64,000 bases of DNA from Cyanodermella asteris (Eukaryota > Ascomycota > Lecanoromycetes > Ostropales > Stictidaceae), in contig UYJD01000008.1 in assembly GCA_900618795.1 (NCBI GenBank), positions 1,303,866-1,367,865 of the forward strand, given 5' to 3'. The position numbers and the translations under genes are program-made. This document shows, one piece after another, positions 33,513 to 43,951 of this stretch; position 1 is the first letter of the stretch, and each line of letters begins with the position of its first letter. The notes under the pieces were generated by a model. The model was not told the origin of the DNA. It saw only the letters and a list, made by a program, of their open reading frames with translations, and did no database searches.

Positions 33513-33777
33513 TTGCAATACCACGTTGAGGTAAAGTGAGCATCGGAGAAAGCTTAGGAGGTGCATCGTTTGGCGTTGTGGCATCGAGACATTTAGCCCA
33601 TCCTGTACTTTGCATGACTAACATGAAATGGCTACACCTGACATGTTGAGCGATGATTCCTTTTTCAAGACCTGACGCTGATCGACATGCAGGCCGTTAA
33701 CGTGATTTTGAAAGCACAAGACTGGAGTATATCGAATCAAATAGCATAAAACAGATCATGAGTGGTTCGTGAAGTCT

Positions 33778-35050
33778 CTAAGCTGCATGCTCCTTCACCT
33801 CATCGTGTTCATGTCCTTCGATATCCTCCTCATCCTCGTCCATGCCGGGCCACAGAATCTGGCCCTTCCAAATCGCTCTCAAGTGCGCCGCAGCAACCAA
33901 CAACCACGCAGCGACCAACAAGACCGTCATCGCACTACTCACAGCTTTGACTCCAGTGTTATTGAGGGTCACCCCGATCCACAACGTCGCCACCGCCAGC
34001 CCCGCATTCGGAAAGATGAACGCCCAATAATTCAGCGTGAAATGTACTTTGCGCGCATCGGACAAGACACTCACGCCCGCAACGGCAAAGAACCAAAACG
34101 ACAACAACCAAAAAAAGATGCCGGCGGGGACCCCGATCGCATACCACACATCCCCGACCGGCACGCTCTCGATTCCCATGAAGTCCGCCGGCAGCTGTTT
34201 CTGCGCCTGATATCCCAACTCGACGAGCGCGTTGGCCGTGTACGCCGCCGGGCCCACTGCCACGTACATGCCGGGCCTCTTGCTCGGCTCCGGCAGGTCC
34301 CTCGATATCAGTCTCGTGAAGTATAGCGAGTACATCAATAACGCCAAGCTGAAGCCGAGACCTTGACACAGCAAGCCACCGATGAGGATTGGGATCCCCG
34401 AGTTTGGAGGCTCGTCGTAGAGGAGGGCACCGGCAAAGGGGCCTGCGACCAGGAAAGGGTAGGCGGGCAGGACCCAGGCCGGCATGGTGTCCTTGACGGG
34501 TAGCTCTTCGCGGTCGAAGATGACGTGGTATTGGAAGACGACGACGACCAGCGCGAGTCCGACGTAGATCCAGAAGCAGATTTCGAGGGCCTTGGCGAGC
34601 CAGGGGCGCGTGCCGGGGGAGGCATAGAGTTGGGTCGAGTAGAGGATCAGATTGATGCTGACCCAGAAGGCGCCGAAGTAGAAAGACTCATGCTGCGAAA
34701 GACGTCAGTTTCCAAAGTAATGTTTTGCGGGGGAGGTAGATGGTGAGTACGGGATGGTGCAAGGAGTTCTTCAACGCTTTCCAAGGATCGTCGTGGAGGA
34801 AGAAACGAGTTGCGATCAATCCACAATTGATCAGGAAGATGACGATGTCGAGAATGAAGAAGACCTTGCCAATCGTCTGGAGTCCGTTGAACGTGTATGG
34901 CTGCTGGGCAAGGAGGACCGAGATGGCGCCCGTAGACATGTTGACTTCGAATTGTGCCCAGGTGAAGTGCTTCAACCGTTCTCGTATCGAGACGCGTTCC
35001 ACCTTCTTCTCGCCGTCGATGATAGTTGGCGCCTCACGTAAACGGTCCAT
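33778..35050 (-). CDS. TDT-family dicarboxylate/sulfite-type transporter (Mae1/Ssu1/SLAC1 fold)
   Basis: Plasma-membrane transporter of 404 residues with about ten transmembrane helices. Exon 1 is 34751-35050 and exon 2 is 33778-34692, with a 58-nt intron (branch AACTGACG, acceptor TTCGCAG) in phase 0, joining NSLHHP to HESFYFGAFWVSI. Family marks include FTWAQFEVNMSTGAISVLL at the first helix, PAWVLPAYPFLVAGP, and the paired loop HFTLNYWAFIFPNAGL near the C-terminus. Relatives move malate or other C4 acids (Mae1) or sulfite (Ssu1); the sequence here does not let me choose by eye. The tail is acidic and His-rich. A 3' neighbour ends 265 bp away in convergent orientation. Confidence 0.9.
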
Positions 35051-37971
35051 GACGAGGAGGAAGTCCGTACCTCGGACTTGCGTTCACAAATTACCACAAG
35101 ATCAGACTGGAAACAGGAACAGATAGAGGCCTACAAGGCCTTGGTTCAAATGAGGCTGAGACGATCAACCACGGCAGCATACGGGACAGGAAGACCTGGG
35201 GGCCTGCATATAGAGGACCCATGTCGAAGGCTAGGGCAGAGCTGCGGATGGTTCTAATCGCGCTTGGGCTTAGCAGTTGCAAGGAGGCCGATTGAGTGAT
35301 GATGCAAATGTTTGCAAAAGTCGATGATGTCCGCCAAGGAAGCCGGGTGCAGGTTTAAGGTTAAGGCATGGCGCTTTGTCGATCGTGGAGATCGTAGCGG
35401 AAAATCTTCCGGACATGGATTATCACGGCGCAAGCCATGGACAGACACAATCAGCGAGAGAGTACACAGTAAGTGCTTATGAGTTGACTTTGAAAATCCC
35501 TGCTTATTTACAATGAAATTGGAGCAACATGTATAAGTTGGATAACGTATCGATTTCATCTGACTTGTTTGAATCTGTGGCATAATCGACTAGCTACCCA
35601 AACGAACTTCGAGCGAGCACATCTTTTGCTGGTTCCTTAGCGTCTTGATCTTGGTGTAGTTTCTGACATCCGATTGTTGTTTCTTTCTTTCTTTCTTTTT
35701 TTTTGGCGTGTGAAAGAGGCAGATTCTTGCACACGGAAGCAGTAATTGAGGTTTTCGTCAAGACCACGTCGCAAGAGAAGCATTGCGAGAACTGCTCTCT
35801 AGCTGCATTCAAGCACAAGAACCCCTCCTGTTCAAGTCGAGGTCCGCTTTGAATAATGAAATGGTGTTCCTGTCATCGCGACCACGTCCACCGGTCCGGA
35901 GCACCCGGCTGGGCAAGTGGGCGGCCATCAACAGTGAAAGACAGAGCCTGCAGCGTTTGTCCCGAGCCAACATTCTGGTCGCTGGAGTCGCTCTCATCGC
36001 CGTTTGTCGGGCCAATGTAGCAAAGATACTACTGATTGTTGAAGCTGTTGGCACTTTAATTGTACCGACCAATGCTGTTCATCGTGTTATTGTACGTTGG
36101 CTGCAAGTTCCACCGAACGGCTCGCACTCATCGCAGCCGAAACCAAGACATCTCATATTGGTTGCGCCATTGCCGAAGGAGCGATGCTCCGAGTTGAATT
36201 GGGTCCCCGAAATGATGTACTTGATGAGGCCCAGAAACGTGTTTGCCTTGGGGTTGTTTATTTCTTTTGGCAAGTTGCTTCCTTCGAAGAAAACGCACAT
36301 GCTGTGTTTGGTCGTGAGCGCGGAGTCCAAAGCTAAGATATAGCCTCCGCCCCGGCTGAGACTTGGTGCGCTAAAAGCTTGTTTCCCAAGGCCAGCAAAG
36401 GTGGGTTCGTAACAGTCAGTGCGCAGCTGGAATCTGGCAGCTGAGCAGGAGCTAATTGTGCGAGCAGACTCAGTACAGCCGTAGAGCTTATCAACTCACT
36501 GAGTAGCGAAGGGATTGTGACCATGTCTGAGGTTGTCTGAGTCGAATCAATGCTGAAATCTGGTGGCAGTAAGGGCAGAACGTGCGGACAATGGTAGAAA
36601 TGGGTAAGCTATATAGCACGGCCATCTCTTGCGTTCCTGTCGCTCTGGCAGGATCATCAGCGAGGAAAACGATTGAAGTCTGCACAGCAGGTGCTGTTAG
36701 GTTCCAATTGGACTGCGCGGGGGAGTGCTTCTTGAGGCAGGAGAAGGCTGTTGACTGTACAATAGCGCTCCCAAGATTCCATCGACGAGACACAATACCA
36801 ACATGGAGGCGTTCCACATCATAAGCAAGCCGCTACCACCGTTGCTAGCTATACGATGCTTGAACGAATGCAAATACCCTGGCATCACAGGCCAGGCTTT
36901 TGAACGAACGGAATTGGAGGAGCAGCAATCAAGCTCGAATGTCACTTGGCAGCGCTGAGAACGTGAAGACTCGGACACATTATCGATGGAGAAGCAACTT
37001 GCCACTTATAATTCAACTTTGTCAAAAGTTGCAGTCGTGCGATCGTATGGAGAACATACCCTCATCCGTTGCAAGATCGGCTGGGACCATATCGCGAGAA
37101 CGTTCGTGAGGCTCATGTTCCAGGTAGTCAGCACGAATAGAGCGCCAGGCACATTTTAGAGCTGAAGAACGGAAGAAGTTTGCCAGCGCTGACTATTGAT
37201 TCACCGGTATTTGGATGTACCATAGCTACCATCATGTGGACTCGGCTTCGGATCATCCGGCGAAACCTTTCGAATTCCGCCATTCCATATCGCGCGCGAG
37301 AGCCTTATACCACATTAGCCGAACAGCTTCTGCGCCGCAGCCTCGGAGTCAGGAATCTGAACGTTTATCTGGATTTGCAGTGTTGTTGGAAAGGCCCCGT
37401 GAGCTATGAAGTGTAAGGTGTGAGGTGCGTATGGAGTTAACTTAAGTCACTGATTGAGCCGCCACTCCGAAGTTTGCGCACGGGCCTGATCCGTAATCAT
37501 GTTCATCGCAGCCTCACAGCCCCAATATGAAACCACGCTGCTCAGCGGCATCGAACGGCAGAAGCCGCGTGCTGAGTCCAAGAATTCGGTCGCGAGGCGG
37601 ATATGGAGACCGAGGCAGGTGCTGAAAAGTAGCCTGACTAAGGCGGGGCGTTCATTCAAGACTCCGCTCGAATAGTCAGCCAGGAATTTGCACAGGAACA
37701 AGTGGGCCTCTGGGGAAAAGCCACGAACTAAGACCAGCATCATTGCTATCATAAGCTCAGTGGCCACTGATCCATCGAAAGGCCGCTGCTGATGTCCGTG
37801 TAATCCTATATTTGGCCTAGAGATTGAGCGACGAGGTCAGTCAATACTGCAGCCTCCTCGAAGTCGGCAGACTGTCTCTAGCGTTGCAGATACCTGCGGC
37901 CATCCGATCTGGCTATGAGTTGACTTCGGCAGGAACTCTGAGATTTATCTCAGAGCTTTGTCTCACTGCTG
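35051..37971. other. gene-poor region with unresolved minus-strand frames
   Basis: Nearly 3 kb without a gene I can name. Two minus-strand frames look coding but incomplete: 36079-36495 (phrases TDCYEPTFAGLGKQAF, KHSMCVFFEGSN, GCDECEPFGGTC) and 37447-37767 (EAHLFLCKFLADYSSGVLNE, STCLGLHIRLATEFLDSA). Neither begins with a convincing ATG nor has clear splice partners, so they may be remnants. A frame at 36333-36524 starts with a hydrophobic leader (MVTIPSLLSELISSTAVLSL) but stops after 63 codons. Confidence 0.35.
35679..35704. repeat. TTTC microsatellite
   Basis: Four to five TTTC units followed by a T run. Confidence 0.8.
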
Positions 37972-40177
37972 ATGGATCTGAGCTGTACTAGCGGGCTTTG
38001 TAGCCCATGCTATGATTTGATCGTTGAAGCATATGAGCAAATGCTGCAAGATGTCACATCCCGGTCCCAGGCTTCGCGGACGTTAATGACCTTTCGAGCG
38101 GGAGCGGCCGTTCTCTGTTCCATCTGCGTCACGTTCAAAGGAACACCAGAGCGGATCTTTCCCAAATCGATATTGGACGTCATGCATGCGGAATCAGATC
38201 AAGAAGCGCAGACGTTACCGGAGAGCCAGACGGTATTCATTCTAGAGGCGTACAATTTGGAGGTCTCAAATTTGTCTCCGCACTCCAAAACTGATACTTG
38301 TATCTATGTCCAGGTCAAGGTGCCTTATGATCTGTACATACGCTCAAAGTGGGAAGCACCGCAAGGCCCGAACGGGAACGTTTTTGGCATGATATGGGTC
38401 TCTCGACCCGAGACAAATAATGAAAAGCAGGATGGGATCCTGTCTATATGCGACACTCGAGGCTTATACTCCGCCCTTCTTTTACAAATATCTCGCTGGC
38501 TTTCAGCCGATCTCGCCATGACAGCTGCGCGAGACGCAACCATCAACAGGAACCTCACAGAATGCTTTTATCCCACTCGATTGGTCTGCTTGAGATCCTT
38601 CACCTGCGGCATCTTCAAAGTCGTTTCCACCGAGGGTTGGGAACTCGGACGGCTCTATGCTTCGCTAAGTTACAGGTGGGGACGAAATCCTGCCTGCCAA
38701 TTACTCGAGGGCAGACTCAAGACGTTTACGAGCGGACTTTCCACCGCAGAGTTGGAACCGAATATTTCTCATGCCATGCAGTTGGCATGGGATCTTGGCA
38801 TCCGTTATATCTGGGTTGATGCATTGTGCATCATACAAGACAGCTCCAGTGATTGGGAACGAGAGTCTATCCAAATGGAGAAGATTTACTCGAGTGCTAT
38901 GCTCAATGTGGCGATGCACATCGAGTCAAACGCTGATAAGCCGCTGCTGGACTCGCTTATCGACACCTTGAATGTGATCAGGTGGCCCCAATGTCTCGTC
39001 GAAAGACATGTAAGTGCTGCAGCGTGGTCACCTGCAGATTGGATCACGATAGGATCACTCGCAAGGCGAGCCTGGTGCTTCCAAGAACGCTTGCTAGCAA
39101 AGCGCACCGTTCACATTCTACGTCAAACCGTGGTGTGGGAGGGATACCCTGATGCTCTTGATAGCATTGCTGATCTAACGTGTCCGCATCCGAGACCGAG
39201 CTTTGCACAACAAACTCTCGCTTCGCGCTTCAACCTCCTTGTTACGGAAGGGCAAGCTCAGGGGCAGTGCCACGAACAGTCCGACGGCCGACAAGTGACA
39301 CCAGAGTTAAGTCTTGTTGCTTCTTGGTTTGCTCTGCTCGAAGATTATACGGAAAGAGCGCTCACATTCGAGCATGACAGACTACGCGCAGTAGAAGCTG
39401 TGGCGCAAAGACTCGTATTGAAGACAGGCTACCGATACATTCTCGGTACGTGGATCGAAGTTTTGCCATTTTGCTTATCGTGGTATAATGACAGCGAGAT
39501 GCGACGAAGGGTTTCGCCTCAGAACTTGGTCCTGCCATCATGGTGTTGGGCTCGTATCATGAGCTGTATCGATCACCCGCTTGGTTCCGTCCAATCACCA
39601 GGTTCCGTCCAATCGCTAGAAAATGTGAAGGCTTGCTTTGGGCTTCTTGCTGGAGGCCTGGGATAATCTTCCGAGGGCATGCCTGTCCTGGAAATCCGCG
39701 GTCGGCTTCTCGGTCCATATACGCACGGAACGGTGAATCAGTGTGAGACTGCAGAGCCTGGGGCTCCGACGAGTTGTCTATTTGAGGACGTGATGTACGT
39801 CGTCCAGGACCTTGGTGGCTAACATGATTTGCTCCGATTGTACATCGCATTACGACGTTCCAGGGCATCAGCAAAGGGCCGAGTCGCAGAATGGCATTGA
39901 CTCGCAGATCTGGCTCTCTCCAACAATGTTCTTCGCAGAGCGCGGCGTTTCTGGGGGTGATCTTTGGACTCTCGTACTCGAGAAGACTGGTAATGATCCG
40001 CCAGCTTACAAAAGGGTTGGACTGCTCAAATTGCGCACAGTCGAGACGGTTCACGGCAAGCCCCCTATAGCCCCCAAATTTCCGACGCCGTATGACTCGA
40101 CTCAAGTAGAGATGGGTGACGGCGAACGAGGCAGTTCACCATACGTCAGACAGTGCGTTTCGTACAGCTTGGTCTAA
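37972..40177 (+). pseudogene. HET-domain (heterokaryon incompatibility) protein gene with internal stop
   Basis: HET-domain proteins mediate nonself recognition and cell death in filamentous fungi. From ATG 37972 a Cys-containing N-terminus (CTSGLCSPCYDLI) precedes the HET core: LYASLSYRWG, AMQLAWDLGIRYIWVDALC, IIQDSSSDWERES and KIYSSAMLNVA. The frame stops at TAA 39664-39666 but continues in the same register with typical family C-terminal sequence (SSEGMPVLEIRGRLLGPYT). A candidate 49-nt intron ending TTCCAG at about 39863 then links to a last part ending at 40177 (GDLWTLVLEKTG, YKRVGLLKLRTV). A perfect 12-bp core in an 18-bp tandem repeat (39583-39618) duplicates GSVQS. Either the gene makes a protein shortened by about a fifth, or it is inactive. 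HET genes commonly decay this way. Confidence 0.75.
39583..39618 (+). repeat. 18-bp coding tandem duplication in HET gene
   Basis: Two adjacent 18-bp units beginning GGTTCCGTCCAATC differ at the last bases and encode the repeated GSVQS. The length is a multiple of three, so the frame is kept. Confidence 0.85.
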
Positions 40178-40230
40178 TGGGCGCGTACGCAGAATCGAAA
40201 CCCAGCTCCTTCCAATATTCAATATCAAGA

Positions 40231-40503
40231 CTACCACACGGAGCACAACAAACGCCTTAGCAACATTTTCTTCACTAAAACAGACAGCTCCTCAAAAGCC
40301 GTATCCAAGTCACCATTCACAATGACCTTATCATGAACGTCAGACGTCTCCGCAAAATCCAACTCCACCCTGGCCCTCGCCAGCCTCTCCTGGATCTTGT
40401 CCTTTTTCTCCGTTCCCCGCTTCTCCAGCCGCGCCTCAAGAGCCTTAACGCTCGGCGGCTTCACAAAAACGAAACATGTATCAAGATCGGGATTGACCTT
40501 GGC
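40231..40503 (-). pseudogene. orphan C-terminal exon of guanylate kinase
   Basis: About 90 codons match the C-terminal part of GMP kinase: NPDLDTCFVFVKPPSVKALE, ARLEKRGTEKKDKIQERLAR, ELDFAETSDVHDKVIVNGDL, then DTAFEELSVLV. The frame ends at 40231 after a non-family tail (KKMLLRRLLCSVW). At the other edge the frame meets an acceptor-like TAAGCAG (40504-40510), but no P-loop or GMP-binding exon is found upstream on this strand within the next 1 kb. A 12-bp tandem repeat sits directly there. This looks like a duplicated 3' exon carried away from the real gene, possibly transcribed but not a functional kinase. Confidence 0.8.
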
Positions 40504-40514
40504 CTGCTTAGTGA

Positions 40515-40574
40515 TCTAGCTAAGTACCTGATTATGTGCCTGGTTAAGTACCCAGCTAAGTATCCAGCCAAGTA
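40515..40574. repeat. five 12-bp imperfect tandem units
   Basis: Units TCTAGCTAAGTA, CCTGATTATGTG, CCTGGTTAAGTA, CCCAGCTAAGTA and TCCAGCCAAGTA follow one another at the broken edge of the guanylate-kinase fragment. Confidence 0.8.
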
Positions 40575-41563
40575 CTGTCGTGGTGATTGCGTGCCTTCAC
40601 TGGTATATTGCCTTTTTGGGTTGATTCCATCTTGGCATGCTGACTCACCCCGCACGAGAGTCCTGCATTCACATTCCTTTCTTCTGAGATAGAGAGACAC
40701 ACTCTTTTTACATAGACATGAATCGATTCCTTTATTAGGGTTTTCTTCCTATTCCTTTAGCTTGAGGTGACGGCGTGGATGCACTTGTGATTTCCCTCTC
40801 CGATGATGTGAACACCCAAATCGGCACCGTGATTCACACTACAGTACCCACTTAAGGAGGACGCCGGCAGAGACTTCTTTCCACCCGCCTTGGGCTGCTC
40901 CTCTCTGCTTCGTAGCCGCCGACGAATGCTACCCCTGAACGAATCAAATTAGGGGCTGCCCTGCATGAATGATCAGCAAAGACAGCTGTCAGACTCGTGC
41001 GCTTGCAGATTCTGGTCTGTCGACATGACGTCCCCACCTCCTCACCGCGGCGAGAGCTGTCAAACGAGCAGATTGAAGCACACTTGTGAGCTTCACGCGC
41101 GTATTGCAGCTTAATTCGCTTTAGGTATAACAATACATACGTGATACGAATGTCTGCTTCTTTGCTCAACTGTCCTTACCGGAAAGTTGATTTTCGAACC
41201 TTTGAGAGCTGCTCGCATACTTGAAGTTAAGTTGATTGTGCTGCGGACAATCATTGCTCCTCGTCTCGGCCACAGCAAGAGCTGGAAAGCCAAGGTGACC
41301 ATTCGTACGTAGCCGCTTTGTATCTATTATCAACCGAGCTACGTTGTGAGTCAAAGACATTGTATGAATTGCTAGCTGCTCGCCAAGTTTGACCGAAAGG
41401 GCTTGGTAGATGTCTCTACAACGGTCGTATGCTGACAGCAAAACTAGAACCACCTGTCGCTGTCGAAGCCCACTTTGCTTGGAAAATACCAGAAACGAGT
41501 TGAGCAGTCACTTCCGACAGAGCTGGGCCCGAGCCGTCTGTCTAGAAGAGCCCATGGATGTGG
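40575..41563. other. intergenic stretch without supported gene
   Basis: About 1 kb between the guanylate-kinase relic and the 3' end of the VHS-GAT gene. Short frames on both strands lack motifs. No RNA gene seen. Confidence 0.35.
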
Positions 41564-43099
41564 TCACCAATCTATGCTCTTCTTCTCAGCCATCGGGGTG
41601 CTGACTGCGTTCCGATCTGCGAATGGGTCGTTTTCGTCTTCCTCGTCCTCCTCTGGCTCCGGCTGAAACCGAGTCTTTCCCGCGTGGCCATCAGGACCCG
41701 TTGCTGCAAAAGTGGGCCTTGGCGGCATGACAGGCGGTCCGTCATCCAAGTTGACAGCGGCAAGCTGACTTTGTGTCATGGCAACTGGCGAGAGTGGTTC
41801 CTTGCCCTTCCCGTGCCCAGTACTGGTGCCACCTCCATAATCTTCGCTATCACTGTCGTAGTCGAAGCTGCGATCGAGCTGTTCGTACAGCACGAGAACA
41901 TCGCTGAGCTGATCATTGGCGTGCAGCAATGTGCCCAGGTACTTCTCATCCATCACCAAAGTGCAGTATCGGTACGTCTGCCTTCTGAGCTGTTTACAGA
42001 TCTCAAATCGTTTCCGGACCTCCGCATTCTCGCTAACCCGCTCCCTCTCACGATTGATGAGCATTAAAGCATTCATCAGATTGGTGCTCTCGATACTTGC
42101 GTGGCCTATGACTTGGTTCATTTGTGGTTTCTCTTTCTCGATGTTGAATGGCTTGATCTTTTTCTTGTCCTTGGATTTCGAGGACGAAAATATCCCAGCT
42201 GACGTCCCACCGGTGGTCTTGGGAGACGTCGGACTTTGCAAACCCGGAAGGGTTGTCTTCGCAGCCGAGGAGCGTCTTCGAGGCGGTACTGACGGACCTG
42301 CGGAAACGGACGCGCCGCGAGGGCGACCATGATCATCCTCATCGTCGGCGTCGAATTGCTCAGTCTCGCGCAGGACTTTGGAGTTCTCCTTATTCACAGG
42401 GCGCTTCTTCTGAGGAAGCTGTCTGTAGAGGTTCGCGATACCTGACAGCCCTTCGGTATTCTTGTACTGTGCAGCCCACTGTCGATATAGCAGGGCACAC
42501 CTAGCCTTGACATCCGTGTCGGTCAACGGGTCGGTCGCGATTATCCTCAGACGCTCGAGCAACATTTCGTCCGCAAATGACCTCTGAAATCCGGTGCCTG
42601 CATTCCTAATCAAGGCATCCAGGATGACCAAGGCGCGAATCTGCCGATGTGGATTGCCATATTTCCTAATGCTAGTTAGATCAGAACTCAGCTCTCGAGG
42701 GGCCGACGTTACAGCTTCTTGCGCAATGCTCTTGCAGCTTCATTTGGCCCAGTGCCCCTCTGCAGCCGGATTGCCTCTATGAGTTGCGGCAGTTCGCCAA
42801 GGTCGTCCTCTTCATATTCTTCTCGGGTAATCCTTTCAATAAGCTGACTGATGGCCGTGATCGGTTTCTGCTTGAGGTAAGCAGATATTTTGTCAGTCGC
42901 TACTGCTCCAGTAGATGCGCCATTGCGAAACACGACAGACGACACGGTCTGAGCTCAATAGCACTGGCAAAGGCCTTTGAAAAAAGCCTTGGCCTTTTCG
43001 AAGCAAGGGGACCTTCGAGACCAACATGGGATTTTGGTACCGTTCCACAAAATGCGAAGTTGCATATGACTTGGGCTTACTGACCTCAGAGCGAAACAT
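41564..43099 (-). CDS. LSB5: VHS-GAT protein, Lsb5-like endocytosis/actin adaptor
   Basis: Adaptor of 423 residues linking ubiquitin and membrane traffic to the cortical actin machinery (yeast Lsb5 binds Las17 and Sla1). Exon 1 is a 15-nt micro-exon 43085-43099 (MFRSE, donor GTCAGT); exon 2 is 42713-42867; exon 3 is 41564-42665; introns are 217 and 47 nt. The VHS domain covers about residues 6-150 (ISQLIERITREEYEEDDLGE, KYGNPHRQIRALVILDALI). A basic Ser-rich linker follows (SKSKDKKKIKPFNIEKEKP), then the GAT helical bundle (about 215-320; EICKQLRRQTYRYCTLV, LLHANDQLSDVLVLYEQLD). The acidic tail contains NDPFADRN. The first acceptor could be one codon earlier. Domain order and spacing match Lsb5. 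Confidence 0.9.
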
Positions 43100-43951
43100 G
43101 ACTGTGATTCGCGCGACTCATATGCTGGCCGGCGGGGTCACGTTCAATAAACTACCTCTGATAACTACGATTTTCAGGTACAAAAACGAATGACGCGAGA
43201 CAGAGCAAACAAGCGAGTGCTTCTGCACGAGCAAGATTTACCAAGAAGAAGCTGCTTCACAGACGAGGTCGAAGGCGAAGCGCGAGGCCGTGTGTATCAG
43301 GATAGATAGCTGCCTTGATGCGGCATAGCCCGACTTGCCTGCAGAAGTGGGGTTTGAGCCTCCGGAAAACACTCCGAGATTCCGGGGTTACTCGAGCTTC
43401 TCTGTCGCGACTTCCTTCGACAGCCATAGTACGATGCTCTCCACATTCACAATTCATGCGCCACTCTACGGGTCGCAGACTCAAGGTCAGAGCTGACAAA
43501 ATCATGCTTCTGCGTTTTCACATGCGCTGGCACTTCGTTTGTCCGATGAAAATGAGGTTGACTGCATATGGTGTTGGGCCGCGCCTTCCCAGTTGAGGAC
43601 GGGTACATGAAAAACGGCATGGTTCATCGCGCAAATTTGGCGGCGAGGGGCAGATTTTTTCTTGGACTTGAGCTAATGCTGCCTGGCCGAAATTGATATT
43701 GGCCATTTCTTTCATTTGTTCTTCCATCCGTTCCCTGTCTTGCGTAATATTAAGCATATCTCCCAACATCTTGTTCGCCCTCCACATGTACAGCCAAGCT
43801 GCATGTAGCTGTCATGACGGCAGGATGAGTTGGCCCGGGAGCTCATCTCATTAGCAATCTCGGTATCGGTGTTGCCTCCTGTCTGACCTAAGACACGAAT
43901 TGAAACTGGACTATTAGTCTTTTAATCTCACTTCGACAACTGTCTTCCAAC
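43100..43951. other. divergent spacer
   Basis: About 850 bp between two start codons pointing apart. A minus-strand ATG frame (43518-43787, MLGDMLNITQDRERMEEQM) has helical composition but no stated homology or splice partner, so it is left unannotated. Confidence 0.35.

Noticed and set aside
43518-43787. Minus-strand ATG frame MWRANKMLGDML in the Lsb5 spacer
   Set aside because: Half looks helical, half looks random; no homology or splicing supports it.
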